Source: Pseudomonas alcaligenes (lineage in GTDB: Bacteria; Pseudomonadota; Gammaproteobacteria; Pseudomonadales; Pseudomonadaceae). Taken from it: a DNA stretch of 64,000 bases. Each line of letters begins with the position of its first letter. Position 1 is the stretch's first letter. Below the pieces are notes generated by a model. It ran no database searches. It was not told the DNA's origin and saw nothing but the letters and a program-made list of their open reading frames with translations. The stretch covers positions 3,561,501 through 3,625,500 of the forward strand of contig NZ_LZEU01000001.1 in assembly GCF_014490745.1 (NCBI RefSeq), given 5' to 3'. Shown in pieces: positions 41,372-50,946 of the stretch. The translations under genes and the position numbers were made by a program.

Positions 41372-42124
41372 CTACTCGCCGTGCTCCACCTGCAGCTCGG
41401 TGAACTGCACCTCGCCGACTTCCGCCGCCCCGCCCTCGGCATCCTGCACATAGGCACCGGCCTTGAAGTACAACGGCACCGCGCGCCAGGCCGGATCGGC
41501 CTGGAAGAAATCGTGCTGGAAGCGCTCGCCATTGGCCTCGACGCTGAGCACGCCGTCGCGCACTTCGATGCTGTAGGAGAACAGGTCGTTGTTGACCCGG
41601 GTGGTGAACAGGTGGATCAGGTCTTCCTCGCTGCCCTCGGGATGGCGCTTGATCAGGGCCTTGAGCCGGCCCTTGTCCCACTGCAGCTTGATCAGCGGGC
41701 GGGCGTCGTAGCCGTGGATCTGGCCGATGATGATCTTCTCGCTGCTGGGCGAGCGGAGCACCCGGCAGGCGGCCATCAGCCGGTGATAACCCTGGCCGAA
41801 CCAGTTCTGCCCGTCGCGGCTGGGGTCGAGCAGCTCGCGCAGCTCGGAGCGCGGATAGTCGGAGTTTTCCGTGGTGCCGCCGCGCACCGGGGCAACGAAG
41901 ACCATGGCGCCGTTGTCGGCCAGGTAGAAATAGCGCGAGGCGTAGCCGGCCTTGAGTGCATCCGGGCGCACCTCGCTGGCCTGCTCGTCCGGCAGGGTCA
42001 GCTTCCAGTGCGACAGGTCGTAATTGGCTGCCGGCGCCATGTAGTGGCGCTCGTCCTGCTGCTCGCTGCGGCAGCCGGCCAGCACCAGCAGCAGGCTAGC
42101 CAGGCAGAGTATTGATCGATGCAT
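41372..42124 (-). CDS. PL7-family alginate lyase lipoprotein
   Basis: A 250-residue lipoprotein: signal MHRSILCLASLLLVLAGC with lipobox, then a PL7 beta-jelly-roll lyase. The three PL7 motifs are intact: YPRSELRELL (RxExR), IIGQIHGYDA (QIH) and YFKAGAYVQDAE (YFKxGxYxQ). It should cleave alginate by beta-elimination while anchored to the envelope. No other alginate gene lies near, so it is probably used for uptake or for trimming the cell's own alginate. Confidence 0.88.
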   Translation of the reverse strand: MHRSILCLASLLLVLAGCRSEQQDERHYMAPAANYDLSHWKLTLPDEQASEVRPDALKAGYASRYFYLADNGAMVFVAPVRGGTTENSDYPRSELRELLDPSRDGQNWFGQGYHRLMAACRVLRSPSSEKIIIGQIHGYDARPLIKLQWDKGRLKALIKRHPEGSEEDLIHLFTTRVNNDLFSYSIEVRDGVLSVEANGERFQHDFFQADPAWRAVPLYFKAGAYVQDAEGGAAEVGEVQFTELQVEHGE

Positions 42125-42395
42125 CGGCTCGCTCCCTGATCGCTCGCGTTATCTATACAGGCTCTCTGCAGGCAGCACGACCGCTGCCGGCGGTCACGTG
42201 ACGGACGGTCTGCCGGGAGAGCCGAGGCCTGCGCACAGCCGCCCCAAGCGCCGCTCTCGGCCCGGCCGGGCCCGCCCGAAACGCCACGCCTGTGATCGTG
42301 CCGCCCCTGCTCGGCGCACTATCCCGGTGCACTGGCCGAGCCTGCTGCCGTCATCTATATCCTCTACTAGCTGCGGTACCAAGGGAGATTAAAAG

Positions 42396-42941
42396 ATGCT
42401 CGGCATGGTGTTTACCGAGTTCGTGGAGATGGTCGAGCAGCGCTTTTCGCCCGAGCTGGCGGATCAGATGCTGACGGAGACCCACCTGGCCAATGACGGC
42501 GCCTACACCGCAATTGGCTACTACCCCCATGAAGAAATGCAGGCCCTGGTAGCGACGCTGGCCAGGCTGACCGGCAGCAGCGTGCCGGTGCTGGTACAGG
42601 CTTATGGCGAACACCTGTTCCAGCGTTTCGTCGAGCTCTATCCGCAGATGCTCGGCCACTGCAGCGACAGCTTCAGCCTCCTGGCCAGCGTCGACGGCCA
42701 TATCCACCAAGAGGTGCACAAGCTCTACCCACAGGCACAGTTGCCAAGCTTTGAAACCGTCGAGCACACGGCGCAGCGCCTGGTACTGGTATACCGCTCC
42801 AGCCGGGGCCTGGCCGACCTGGCCGAAGGCCTGATCCGCGGCTGCATCCGCCACTACGGCGATAACCTGCGCATACGTCGCGAGGACTTTCCCGCCAGCG
42901 CCGGCATCAGCAGCACGCACTTCGAGATCATCCGGCCTTGA
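42396..42941 (+). CDS. H-NOX heme nitric-oxide/oxygen sensor
   Basis: A 181-residue H-NOX protein that binds NO through ferrous heme. It opens MLGMVFTEFVEMVEQRF; the proximal heme ligand is H104 in GHIHQEVHKLYPQAQLPSF and the propionate-binding motif YRSSR is at 133-137. AAGGGAG before the ATG is a good ribosome site. Its stop overlaps the TTG start of the GGDEF-EAL gene by four bases, the usual arrangement of H-NOX with a cyclic-di-GMP enzyme whose activity it controls. Confidence 0.93.
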   Translation: MLGMVFTEFVEMVEQRFSPELADQMLTETHLANDGAYTAIGYYPHEEMQALVATLARLTGSSVPVLVQAYGEHLFQRFVELYPQMLGHCSDSFSLLASVDGHIHQEVHKLYPQAQLPSFETVEHTAQRLVLVYRSSRGLADLAEGLIRGCIRHYGDNLRIRREDFPASAGISSTHFEIIRP

Positions 42942-45124
42942 GTGAAGAACTCTGGCAACGCCGCCTGGATCGCGAACGGCAGGCGCGCAAGACCGCCGAA
43001 CAGCTGCTCACGGAGAAATCCCGCGAGCTCTACCAGAGCACGGTCGAGCTCAAGCAGGCCCTGGCCGCCTCGGAAGACCAGCGGCGCCTGCAGCTGGCAC
43101 TGTGGGGCAGCGGCGAACTGATCTGGGAATGGCAGGCCCAGGACAACCTGATGCGTCTGCACACCTTTTCCAGCGAGCCGGGCGATACCCTGTGCGAAAC
43201 CCTGCCCTGGGATGACTGGCTGCAGCGCCTGCACCCGGACGACCAGAGCGCCGCCCTGCACGACTGGCACGAAAACCTGTGCGGGCGACGCGACTACTAC
43301 GACCTGGAATTTCGCGTGCGCAACAGCCCCGACACCGCCTGGCACTGGCTGCGCACCCAGGGCCGTGCGGTGGAGCGCGACGCGCACGGCATGGCGCAGC
43401 GTATCACCGGCACCTGCAAGGACATCACCCGCCAACGCGAAGCCGAAGAGCACCTGCGCCTGCTGGCCGCCGCCTTTGCCAACAACCGCGACGCCAATGC
43501 GGTACTGGCCAGCGACAAGCGCGTGCTGCAGGCCAATGCCGCCTTTCATGAGCTCATCGGCATCACCCCTGCGCAGTTGCAAGGACTGCAGCTGGACAAG
43601 CTGCTGCTGGATGCCGACGACTGCTGCCCCTGGTCGGCGCTGTGCAGCACCGACCACTGGCAGGGCGAACTGATCTGCCTGCGGCAGAACGGCCAGCGCA
43701 TTCCGGTCGAGCTGAGCAGCACCCTGGTGCGCGCCCGCGACCAGCAGGACGATCATCTGGTGCTGTCGCTGCGCGACATCAGCGAGCGCCGCCGCGCGGC
43801 GGATCACCTGCAGCACCTGGCCCGCCTCGATGTGCTGACCCAGCTGCCCAACCGCCTGCAGTTCCAGGAACGCCTGCAGCGCACCCTGCAGGGCTTGCAG
43901 GCCGGCCGCTGCCTGGCCCTGCTGTTTGTCGACCTGGACGATTTCAAGCAGGTCAACGACGCCTTTGGCCACGATATCGGCGATGCGCTGCTGCAGCAGG
44001 TCGCCATCCGCCTGCAGAGAACCCTGCGCCAGCGTGACCTGGTGGCGCGCTGGGGCGGCGACGAGTTCGTCGTGCTCCTGGAGCTGCACAAGCAGCAGGA
44101 AGTGATACGGGTCGCCAACAAGCTGATCAACGCGCTCAACGAGCCTATGGAGCTGGCGGGCCACATCCTCACGGCCACGCCCAGCATCGGCATCGCCCTG
44201 GCGCCCGAGCACGGCAACGAAGCCGGCGAGCTGCTGCGCCACGCCGACGCGGCCATGTACGTGGCCAAGCGCGAGGGGCGCAACCAGTACGCGCTGTACC
44301 GCCCCGAGCTGAATGAGCAACTGCTGCATAGGGTCAAGCTGGCCAACCTGTTGCGCCGCGCCCTGGAGCAGCAAGAGCTGAGCCTGGCGCTGCAACCGAA
44401 GATCCGCCTGAGCGACCAGCGCATCATCGGCGCCGAAGCCTTGCTGCGCTGGGACACCGCCGAGTTCGGCCGGGTCGCGCCGACAACCTTCATTCCCCTG
44501 GCCGAAGAGCTGGGCCTGATCGTGCCGATCGGCCACTGGCTGGTGCGCGAAGCGGCAGCCCTGCTCGACGACTGGCAGCGGCGTGGCTGGCCGCTGAGCC
44601 TGGCGATCAATCTGTCGGCGCGGCAACTGTATGACCCGCAGCTGCTGCCCGTGCTCAACGCCAGCATCGGCCAGACCACGGCCAGCGCCGAGGCACTGGA
44701 GCTGGAGGTGACCGAGTCCATCCTGCTGGAAGATGCCGCCTCCGCCCGCCAACGCCTGCAGGCCCTGCATGACGCCGGCTTTCGCATTGCCCTGGACGAC
44801 TTCGGCACCGGCTACTCGTCCTTGAGCTACCTGAAGGATCTGCCACTGGATCGGGTGAAGATCGACCGCAGCTTCATTTCCGACCTGGAGCAGTCGCCGC
44901 GCGGCCAGGCGCTGCTGTCGTCGATCGCGGATCTGTGCCGCGCGCTGTCGCTGCAGACCACCGCGGAAGGGGTGGAAACCGCGGCGCAGCTGCGGCTGGT
45001 GCAGGCCGAAGGCATCGATGAGGTACAGGGCTACTTCTACTACCCGCCCCTGACCATCGATGCCTTCAACCGCCTGCTGGACACCGAGACCGGCTCAAGC
45101 CGGCTCGGCACGCAGGATGCCTGA
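42938..45124 (+). CDS. H-NOX-associated PAS-GGDEF-EAL cyclic-di-GMP enzyme
   Basis: A 728-residue protein: an N-terminal coiled coil (RERQARKTAEQLLTEKSREL), two PAS domains (about 60-170 and 175-290), GGDEF (ARWGGDEFVVLL at ~373) and EAL (GAEALLRW at ~499). The I-site RQRD, and EAL residues in NLSARQL, LEVTESILL, LDDFGTGYSSLSYL, KIDRSFI and EGVET are all present, so both synthesis and breakdown of cyclic-di-GMP are possible. No ATG exists near; TTG at 42938 overlaps the H-NOX stop (TTGA). NO binding to H-NOX would shift the balance. Confidence 0.92.
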   Translation: MSEELWQRRLDRERQARKTAEQLLTEKSRELYQSTVELKQALAASEDQRRLQLALWGSGELIWEWQAQDNLMRLHTFSSEPGDTLCETLPWDDWLQRLHPDDQSAALHDWHENLCGRRDYYDLEFRVRNSPDTAWHWLRTQGRAVERDAHGMAQRITGTCKDITRQREAEEHLRLLAAAFANNRDANAVLASDKRVLQANAAFHELIGITPAQLQGLQLDKLLLDADDCCPWSALCSTDHWQGELICLRQNGQRIPVELSSTLVRARDQQDDHLVLSLRDISERRRAADHLQHLARLDVLTQLPNRLQFQERLQRTLQGLQAGRCLALLFVDLDDFKQVNDAFGHDIGDALLQQVAIRLQRTLRQRDLVARWGGDEFVVLLELHKQQEVIRVANKLINALNEPMELAGHILTATPSIGIALAPEHGNEAGELLRHADAAMYVAKREGRNQYALYRPELNEQLLHRVKLANLLRRALEQQELSLALQPKIRLSDQRIIGAEALLRWDTAEFGRVAPTTFIPLAEELGLIVPIGHWLVREAAALLDDWQRRGWPLSLAINLSARQLYDPQLLPVLNASIGQTTASAEALELEVTESILLEDAASARQRLQALHDAGFRIALDDFGTGYSSLSYLKDLPLDRVKIDRSFISDLEQSPRGQALLSSIADLCRALSLQTTAEGVETAAQLRLVQAEGIDEVQGYFYYPPLTIDAFNRLLDTETGSSRLGTQDA

Positions 45125-45132
45125 GCGGCCCC

Positions 45133-46446
45133 TCAGCGCAGCTTTTCCATCATCTGGTAGTACCACATGCCGGCAGCCAGCATCGGGTTGCCGAACACGT
45201 CGCCCATCGGCACCTTGATGTGCTTGCAAGCGGCGAAGGTGTCGTAGTGGCCGAGGGTGCCGGTCAGGGCGTTGGCCATGATCTCGCCCATGATGTGGGT
45301 GGTGGCGATGCCATGGCCGGAGTAGCCCTGGCAGTACCAGACGTTCTGCGACAGCTTGCCCAGCTGCGGGATGCGGTTCATCACGATGCCCATGGCGCAG
45401 CTCCACTGGAACTCGATCTCCACGCCCTTGAGCTGCGGGAAGGTGCGCTCGATGCACGGGCGCAGCTCACCGGCGATATCCCGCGAGTCGCGGCCCGAGT
45501 AGTTGGCGCCACCGCCGAACAGCAGGCGGCCGTCGTTGGTCATGCGGTAGTAGTCGAGCACGAAGCGGCAGTCGTACACGGCCAGGGTCTGCGGGTTGAG
45601 CTCCTTGGCCAGGTCGCCCAGCGGCGCGGTGGTGACGATGCCACCCATGGCCGGGAAGATCATGCCCTTGAGCTGCTTGCGCGCCAGCTTGTGGTAGACG
45701 TCGCCGGCCAGCAGCACCTGCTTGGCGTCGATGCGGCCCTGGGCGGTGATCACCGCCGGGTTGGCGCCCTGGACGATGTCCAGCACCTCGGAGTGTTCGA
45801 AGATCAGCGCGCCCAGGCTGGCCGCGGCCTTGGCCTCGCCGATGCACAGGTTGAGCGGGTGCAGGTGCATGTTGCGGGTGTTCTTGATCGCACCCATGTA
45901 GATGTCGCTGGCCAGGTGCGCGCGCACGCCATCGGCGTCGAGCAGGCTGATGTCGTCACCCATGCCGCGCTCCAGCGCCTCGGCGTAGGAGCTGCGCAGT
46001 TCATCCATGTGCGAGGGCTTCATCGCCGCGTGCAGGTGGCCGTGGCGCAGGTCGCACTGGATGCCGTACTTCTGCACGCGGTTCTTGATGATCTCGTGGC
46101 CGCGCCAGCGCAGGTGCCAGATGAAGTCGTCGACTTCCTCGCCGATGGTGTTGCGCATCTGCTTGCGCATGGCCGCATCGCCCGACAGGCTGCCGGTGAC
46201 CTGGCCGCCGTTGCGCCCGGTGGCACCCCAGCCGATCTTGTTGGTCTCGACTATGGCCACCTTGAGGCCGCGCTCGGCCAGTTCCACTGCAGTGGCGACG
46301 CCGGTGAAGCCGCCGCCGATGATGGCGACATCGACACTGACCTGGCCCTGCAGGGTCGGGTAGTTGGTTTCCTCGTTCAGCGTGGCGCTGTAGTAGGACT
46401 TGGTGCGCTCGGCGGCGGCGATCACGGGTTGGGTTGCTGCGTTCAT
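45133..46446 (-). CDS. Gamma-glutamylputrescine oxidase-like FAD enzyme (PuuB/PauB type)
   Basis: A 437-residue DAO-family flavoprotein. FAD loop VAIIGGGFTGVATAVELAERG, then GWGATGRNGGQVTGSL, characteristic of gamma-glutamylputrescine oxidases. C-terminal YCQGYSGHGIATTHIMGE closes the FAD site. It oxidises gamma-glutamyl-polyamine to the aldehyde with release of H2O2 and ammonia. It lies 56 bp after the glutamine-synthetase-like gene on the same strand, which makes the likely substrate. Confidence 0.88.
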   Translation of the reverse strand: MNAATQPVIAAAERTKSYYSATLNEETNYPTLQGQVSVDVAIIGGGFTGVATAVELAERGLKVAIVETNKIGWGATGRNGGQVTGSLSGDAAMRKQMRNTIGEEVDDFIWHLRWRGHEIIKNRVQKYGIQCDLRHGHLHAAMKPSHMDELRSSYAEALERGMGDDISLLDADGVRAHLASDIYMGAIKNTRNMHLHPLNLCIGEAKAAASLGALIFEHSEVLDIVQGANPAVITAQGRIDAKQVLLAGDVYHKLARKQLKGMIFPAMGGIVTTAPLGDLAKELNPQTLAVYDCRFVLDYYRMTNDGRLLFGGGANYSGRDSRDIAGELRPCIERTFPQLKGVEIEFQWSCAMGIVMNRIPQLGKLSQNVWYCQGYSGHGIATTHIMGEIMANALTGTLGHYDTFAACKHIKVPMGDVFGNPMLAAGMWYYQMMEKLR

Positions 46447-46502
46447 TGCTGCTTTCCTCTGTGGCCGCCGGCATCAGGCACGGCGGCTGTTCTTGTTCTG
46501 TA

Positions 46503-47864
46503 TCAGGCGTTGGTCAGGTACCAGCGCCAGTCCTGTTCGCCCACTTCGCCCATGAACTGGCGGTACTCGGCGCGTTTCACTGCCAGGTACACGCGCAGGA
46601 ACTCCGCGCCGAAGGCATCGCGAGCCCAGGCGGAGTGCTCCAGGGCGTGCAACGAGGCCGACCATTCGGTGGGCAGGAACTGCTTGGCCTGGGCATAGCC
46701 GTTGCCCTGCACCGGCGCGCCCGGGTCGAGACGCTCGCGCAGGCCACGGTGGATGCCGGCGAGAATCGCCGCAGCGGCCAAGTAGGGGTTGGCGTCGGCG
46801 CCGCAGATGCGGTGCTCGACATGCCGGGTATGCGCCGGGCCGCCCGGTACGCGCAGGCTCACGGTGCGGTTGTCGACGCCCCAGGTCGGCGCCAGCGGCG
46901 CGTAGCTGTGGGCCTGGAAGCGCCGGTAGGAATTGGCGTTGGGGCAGAACAGCAGCAGCGAGTCGAGCAGGCTGGCGAGCATGCCGCCGACCGCCTGGCG
47001 CAGCAGTGCACTGCCCTCCTTGGCCTCGCTGGCGAACAGGTTGTTGCCCTGCTCGTCCGCCAGGCTCACATGCATATGCATGCCGGTGCCGGCCAGATGG
47101 TCGAACGGCTTGGCCATGAAGCAGGCCTGCATCCCGTGCTTGTGCGCCACCCCCTTGACCAGGCGCTTGTAGCGCACCGCCTGATCCATGGCGAGCAGCG
47201 CATCGCCATGCTCCAGGGTGATCTCCACCTGGCCCGGCGCATATTCGGAAATCGCCGTGCGCGCCGGAATGCCCTGGGCCTTGCAGGCGGCATAGAGGTC
47301 GGCGAGGAACGGCTCGATCTGCTCCAGCTCGCGCAGGCCATACACCTGGGTGCTGCGCGGGCGGCCACCGTCGGCATCCAGAGCCGGTTGCGGGCGGCCC
47401 TGGGCGTCGCGTTGCTGGTCGAGCAGGTAGAACTCCAGCTCGCAGGCCATCACCGGCTGGTAGCCGTCGGCCTTGAGCGCGTCGATCACCCGTACCAGCA
47501 GGTGGCGCGGATCGGCCACGGTGGCCGGCAGGCCCTCGCTGGGGTGCATGGAAACCTGCACGGCGGCAGTGGGAATCTGCCGCCAGGGCAGACGCTGCAG
47601 GCTGCCGGGCAGCGGGTAGGCGCGGCAGTCGATGTCGCCCACCTCCCAGACCAGGCCGGAATCCTCGACATCCTCGCCGTGCAGGGTCAGGCCGAGCAGG
47701 GTGCTGGGCAGCGGCCGGCCGCTCTGGTACACGGCCAGCAGCTCCTCGCGGTGCAGCAGCTTGCCGCGTGGCACGCCGTTGCCATCGAGGACGAACAGCT
47801 CGAACAGCTCGATGTCAGGGTTGGCGGCCAGGAAATCCTCGGCCTCTTGGACAGAAGCAAACAT
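46503..47864 (-). CDS. Gamma-glutamyl-polyamine synthetase, glutamine synthetase family (PuuA/PauA type)
   Basis: A 453-residue protein of the glutamine synthetase fold that joins glutamate to putrescine or another polyamine with ATP. Metal and ATP site stretches are VMACELEFYLLD, YAPGQVEITLEHGDAL, FDHLAGTGMHMHVSL and the C-terminal RVPGGPAHTRHVEHRICGADANPYL. The pair with the oxidase gene sets a polyamine-catabolism role rather than ammonia assimilation. Which polyamine is not decided by sequence; Pseudomonas has several paralogs. Confidence 0.88.
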   Translation of the reverse strand: MFASVQEAEDFLAANPDIELFELFVLDGNGVPRGKLLHREELLAVYQSGRPLPSTLLGLTLHGEDVEDSGLVWEVGDIDCRAYPLPGSLQRLPWRQIPTAAVQVSMHPSEGLPATVADPRHLLVRVIDALKADGYQPVMACELEFYLLDQQRDAQGRPQPALDADGGRPRSTQVYGLRELEQIEPFLADLYAACKAQGIPARTAISEYAPGQVEITLEHGDALLAMDQAVRYKRLVKGVAHKHGMQACFMAKPFDHLAGTGMHMHVSLADEQGNNLFASEAKEGSALLRQAVGGMLASLLDSLLLFCPNANSYRRFQAHSYAPLAPTWGVDNRTVSLRVPGGPAHTRHVEHRICGADANPYLAAAAILAGIHRGLRERLDPGAPVQGNGYAQAKQFLPTEWSASLHALEHSAWARDAFGAEFLRVYLAVKRAEYRQFMGEVGEQDWRWYLTNA

Positions 47865-48237
47865 TGCGATGGTTCTCGCTTGCGCCGCAGCGCACAGTGC
47901 CCGCGGCTCCGAGGGTCGGTGCTGGCGGCGGACAGACAGTCTTCGATGAGCGGGCTGGCAAAACAGCCCACGGGTTCAGTACGAAGCCTGTGCTTGATCC
48001 GGCGGACGCGCATGGCGGCAGTGCCACAGCGCCCAGAAGGCGAGAATCTCGGGAAGCAGCGGGTTGTCCCGATCGGCGCCGAGCCGGGCCTCGGCCTTGA
48101 ACAGGCGGGCAATGGGGGCAGGACGGCAATGGCGGCTCGGGGCAATCATGGTCAGGGAGACTCGCACGGCGGCTAGCGCCAGTTAAATCGTATTTTTTGC
48201 ACACTCAGTTTCATAACCACTAAACAATCGACTGTTC
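47865..48237. other. Gene-poor stretch before the PuuA-like gene
   Basis: 373 bp with no convincing gene. A minus-strand frame from GTG 48167 or ATG 48149 to 47976 could encode ~57-63 residues (ending CRHARPPDQAQASY) but has no ribosome site and no known family. The promoter of the synthetase gene must lie here; none was resolved. Confidence 0.4.
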
Positions 48238-49224
48238 CTAGCGTGGCGGGCTGTAGCGGAACGGCGTTCCCAGTCCGCCTTCGATCTGCCCAGAAAGCTG
48301 CTGCACACCGGCCAGCACGCCGCGTTCGGGACTGTGCAGCAGCGCCTGCCACTCCTGCTCGAAGGCGTTGTTGAGGCTGTGGCGCAGCTGCGCCTCGCTG
48401 TCCGGGCGGTCGTTCTCGCGGGCGATGGCGGTGAACAGTGCCACCCCCAGCGACAGGGTGGTGCCGGCCACCCGGCCGATCGCCGCCGCCACGGCGCTGG
48501 CCGCGCCGCTGGTGGCCATCTCGCCCACCAGGCGCTCACTGGCACGCTGCGCCACCTGGGAAATGCCGGGATCGGCCGACCAGTCGCGCAGGCCGCCGGG
48601 CGCCGAGCGAATCCGCTCGACCAGGGCGACATAGGCCGGCTGGCGCTCCAGCGGGTCGGCCTGCAGCAGATCGTAGACGGAAGCGCCGGGGCTCTGGACG
48701 ATGGCCGGCAGGGCCTGCAGGCGCTGGTCGAACTGTTCCGCCGGCACCCCGTGACGCACGGCAATGGCCGGCAGGCGCAGGCCGAGCTGCTCGATGTACA
48801 ACCGTGTGCTGCGCGCCATGATCTGCTGCGGGTCATCCTCCTCGGCAACCGGCTCCAGCACCCGCTCCTGGTACTGCTCCTGGAGGTACAGCGCCAGGCG
48901 GCCGACCGTCTCGTCCTCCCCGTCGCTGTTGAGCTTGTACCAGGACACCTTGACCCCCAGCCACTGCTGGGTCCAGTAGCTGGAGAACCAGGGAATGAAT
49001 TCGTCGTCGGTCTGCCGGTAGACCCGTTCCATCCATTGGCGCATGGCCAGCAGGGCGTGCTCGCGGGCCTGCGCCGCGGCGTCCTGCGAGGCGCGGGCAA
49101 TGTCACGGTCGACCTGGCGCCAGGTACTCGCCGGCACCACCACCGGCGGCGTGCTGGCGCAGCCGGCCAGCGCCGCCACACAGGCGACGAGCAGTACCCG
49201 CAGATAACCTCGCGTCATGCGCAT
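48238..49224 (-). CDS. Lipoprotein of unknown function
   Basis: A 328-residue lipoprotein: MRMTRGYLRVLLVACVAALAGC ends in a clear lipobox. The mature part is helical, with WFSSYWTQQWLGVKVSWYKL and a glycine/alanine-rich hydrophobic stretch near 245-275 (SGAASAVAAAIGRVAGTTLSLG) that may insert in a membrane. No known domain is recognised. The two nearby ATGs (49224, 49218) are equally plausible. It stands alone, convergent with nothing and separate from the MFS gene. Confidence 0.7.
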   Translation of the reverse strand: MRMTRGYLRVLLVACVAALAGCASTPPVVVPASTWRQVDRDIARASQDAAAQAREHALLAMRQWMERVYRQTDDEFIPWFSSYWTQQWLGVKVSWYKLNSDGEDETVGRLALYLQEQYQERVLEPVAEEDDPQQIMARSTRLYIEQLGLRLPAIAVRHGVPAEQFDQRLQALPAIVQSPGASVYDLLQADPLERQPAYVALVERIRSAPGGLRDWSADPGISQVAQRASERLVGEMATSGAASAVAAAIGRVAGTTLSLGVALFTAIARENDRPDSEAQLRHSLNNAFEQEWQALLHSPERGVLAGVQQLSGQIEGGLGTPFRYSPPR

Positions 49225-49395
49225 CACGACGCTGACCGCCTCGCGGCTCTGTCGAACCGCCTGTTGCCTGCCGGCCGGCGGCCATCGCCGCCCTGCCCGC
49301 CCCCGCCCACCGGGACGCCCGCCACGCCCGAACCTGGTTCCCCGAGTATAAGGCTGGCCATTGCCCACGGCGGGCGGCCAGCCATACGGCAGGGC

Positions 49396-50826
49396 CTAGC
49401 CGGCGCTGTCGAGCGCCAGATTCCGGCGCGCCAGCATGCGCCCCAGCGGCAGCAGCGCGAGGGCAACGCCGACCAGCAGCGCGGCGACCGCGAAGGTACG
49501 CTGCAGGCCGCCGGCCACCTCCGCCGCCGCATGGCCACCGGCCGCCGGCATGGCGGTGGCGGCGAACACCGCGCCCAGCACGGCGGCGCCGGTGATCAGC
49601 CCGAGGTTGCGCGCCAGATTGAGCAAGGCGGCCAGCACACCGCGCTGCTGTGCCTGCCCGCGGGCCATCACCGCGGTGTTGTTGGCCGCCTGGAACAGCG
49701 CGTAGCCGGCGGTCACCAGCAGCAGCGGCGCCAGATAGCCCGGCACCCCGTAACCGCTTGGCAGCAGCGCCAGCAGCCCGCAACCGGCGAGCATCGCGCT
49801 CAGGCCACCGGCCAGCACGGCAGTCGGGCCCAGGCGATCGACCAGACGCCCGCCCGGCGCCCCGACCAGCGCTGCCAGCAGCGGCCCCGCCGACATCACT
49901 AGGCCGACCCGCGACGCATCCAGTGCCAGCACCGTAGCCAGGTAGAACGGCCCCACCACCAGGCTCGCCATCATGACCGTGGCGACCAGCCCGCTCATCA
50001 GCAGGCCGCAGCTCAGCTGCGCATCACCCAGGCTGGCCAGGTGGATCAGTGGCGCGGCCAGGCGGCTCTCGAGGCGCACAAACAGCATGAGAACAGTGCC
50101 GGCAACACCCAACAGCAGCAGGTTGAGCCCGCCGAAGTGCCCCCGGCCGAGGGTCATCGCCAGGGCATAGGCGGCCAGACTCAGCGCCAGCAGCAACAGG
50201 CCGAGCAGGTCGAAGGACTGCCGGCTCGCCGCCACCGACTGCGCGCGGGGCAGATAGCGCCAGGCCAGCCAGGCGGCCAGCAGGCCCAGCGGCAGGTTGA
50301 CCAGGAAGATTGCCGGCCAGCCGCTGACGGCCAGCAGGCCGCCACCCAGCGACGGGCCCAGCGCCGTGCCGAGCGCCGACAGGGTGCCGAGCAGGCCCAT
50401 CGCGCTGCCGGCCCTTTGCGCCGGCACCAGCTCGGCGACGAAGCTCATGCTCAGCGCCAGCATGCTCGCTGCGCCCAGCCCCTGCGCCGCGCGCGCCAGC
50501 AGCAGCACCCAGAACGACGCTGCCAGGCTGCACAGCAGCGAGGCGGCGCTGAACAGCAGGATGCCACCCAGCAGCACGCGGCGCCGGCCGAACAGATCGC
50601 CCAGGCGCCCGGCGCCGACCACCAGGCAGGTGCTGCTCAGCAGGTAGGCGAGCACCACCCACTGCACGGCCTGGAAGGACACGCCGAAGGCTCGCGCCAG
50701 AGTCGGCAGGGCCACGTTGGCACTGCTGATGCCCAACGAGGACAGCAGCATGACCAGGGCCAGGCCAAGCAGCGCCCAGCGGGTCTGGTTGGACATTACG
50801 GGAGTGGAGGGATTGTCGAGGTTCAT
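49396..50826 (-). CDS. MFS drug-efflux transporter (DHA2-like)
   Basis: A 476-residue major facilitator with about 14 membrane helices. Motif A-like GAGRLGDLFGRRRVLLGGI lies between helices 2 and 3, and motif C LGTALGPSLGGGLL in helix 5 marks drug/proton antiporters. The start MNLDNPSTP at 50826 follows GGAG; MSNQTR at 50796 is possible. It is divergent from a LysR regulator 120 bp away, which probably controls it. Substrate unknown. Confidence 0.85.
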   Translation of the reverse strand: MNLDNPSTPVMSNQTRWALLGLALVMLLSSLGISSANVALPTLARAFGVSFQAVQWVVLAYLLSSTCLVVGAGRLGDLFGRRRVLLGGILLFSAASLLCSLAASFWVLLLARAAQGLGAASMLALSMSFVAELVPAQRAGSAMGLLGTLSALGTALGPSLGGGLLAVSGWPAIFLVNLPLGLLAAWLAWRYLPRAQSVAASRQSFDLLGLLLLALSLAAYALAMTLGRGHFGGLNLLLLGVAGTVLMLFVRLESRLAAPLIHLASLGDAQLSCGLLMSGLVATVMMASLVVGPFYLATVLALDASRVGLVMSAGPLLAALVGAPGGRLVDRLGPTAVLAGGLSAMLAGCGLLALLPSGYGVPGYLAPLLLVTAGYALFQAANNTAVMARGQAQQRGVLAALLNLARNLGLITGAAVLGAVFAATAMPAAGGHAAAEVAGGLQRTFAVAALLVGVALALLPLGRMLARRNLALDSAG

Positions 50827-50946
50827 GGCAGGGCAACTCCGGCTGGCGATCAGCAGCAGCCTATGCCGGCACCAGACAAGGCGGAAGACGCAGCACTTGC
50901 AGGTTATTCGTGCAGCAAACGCCACACCTCATGCTAGGGTGATGGC

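Noticed and set aside
47976..48167. Small minus-strand gene before the PuuA-like gene
   Set aside because: It lacks a ribosome site and any recognised family; kept only as a note in the intergenic entry.
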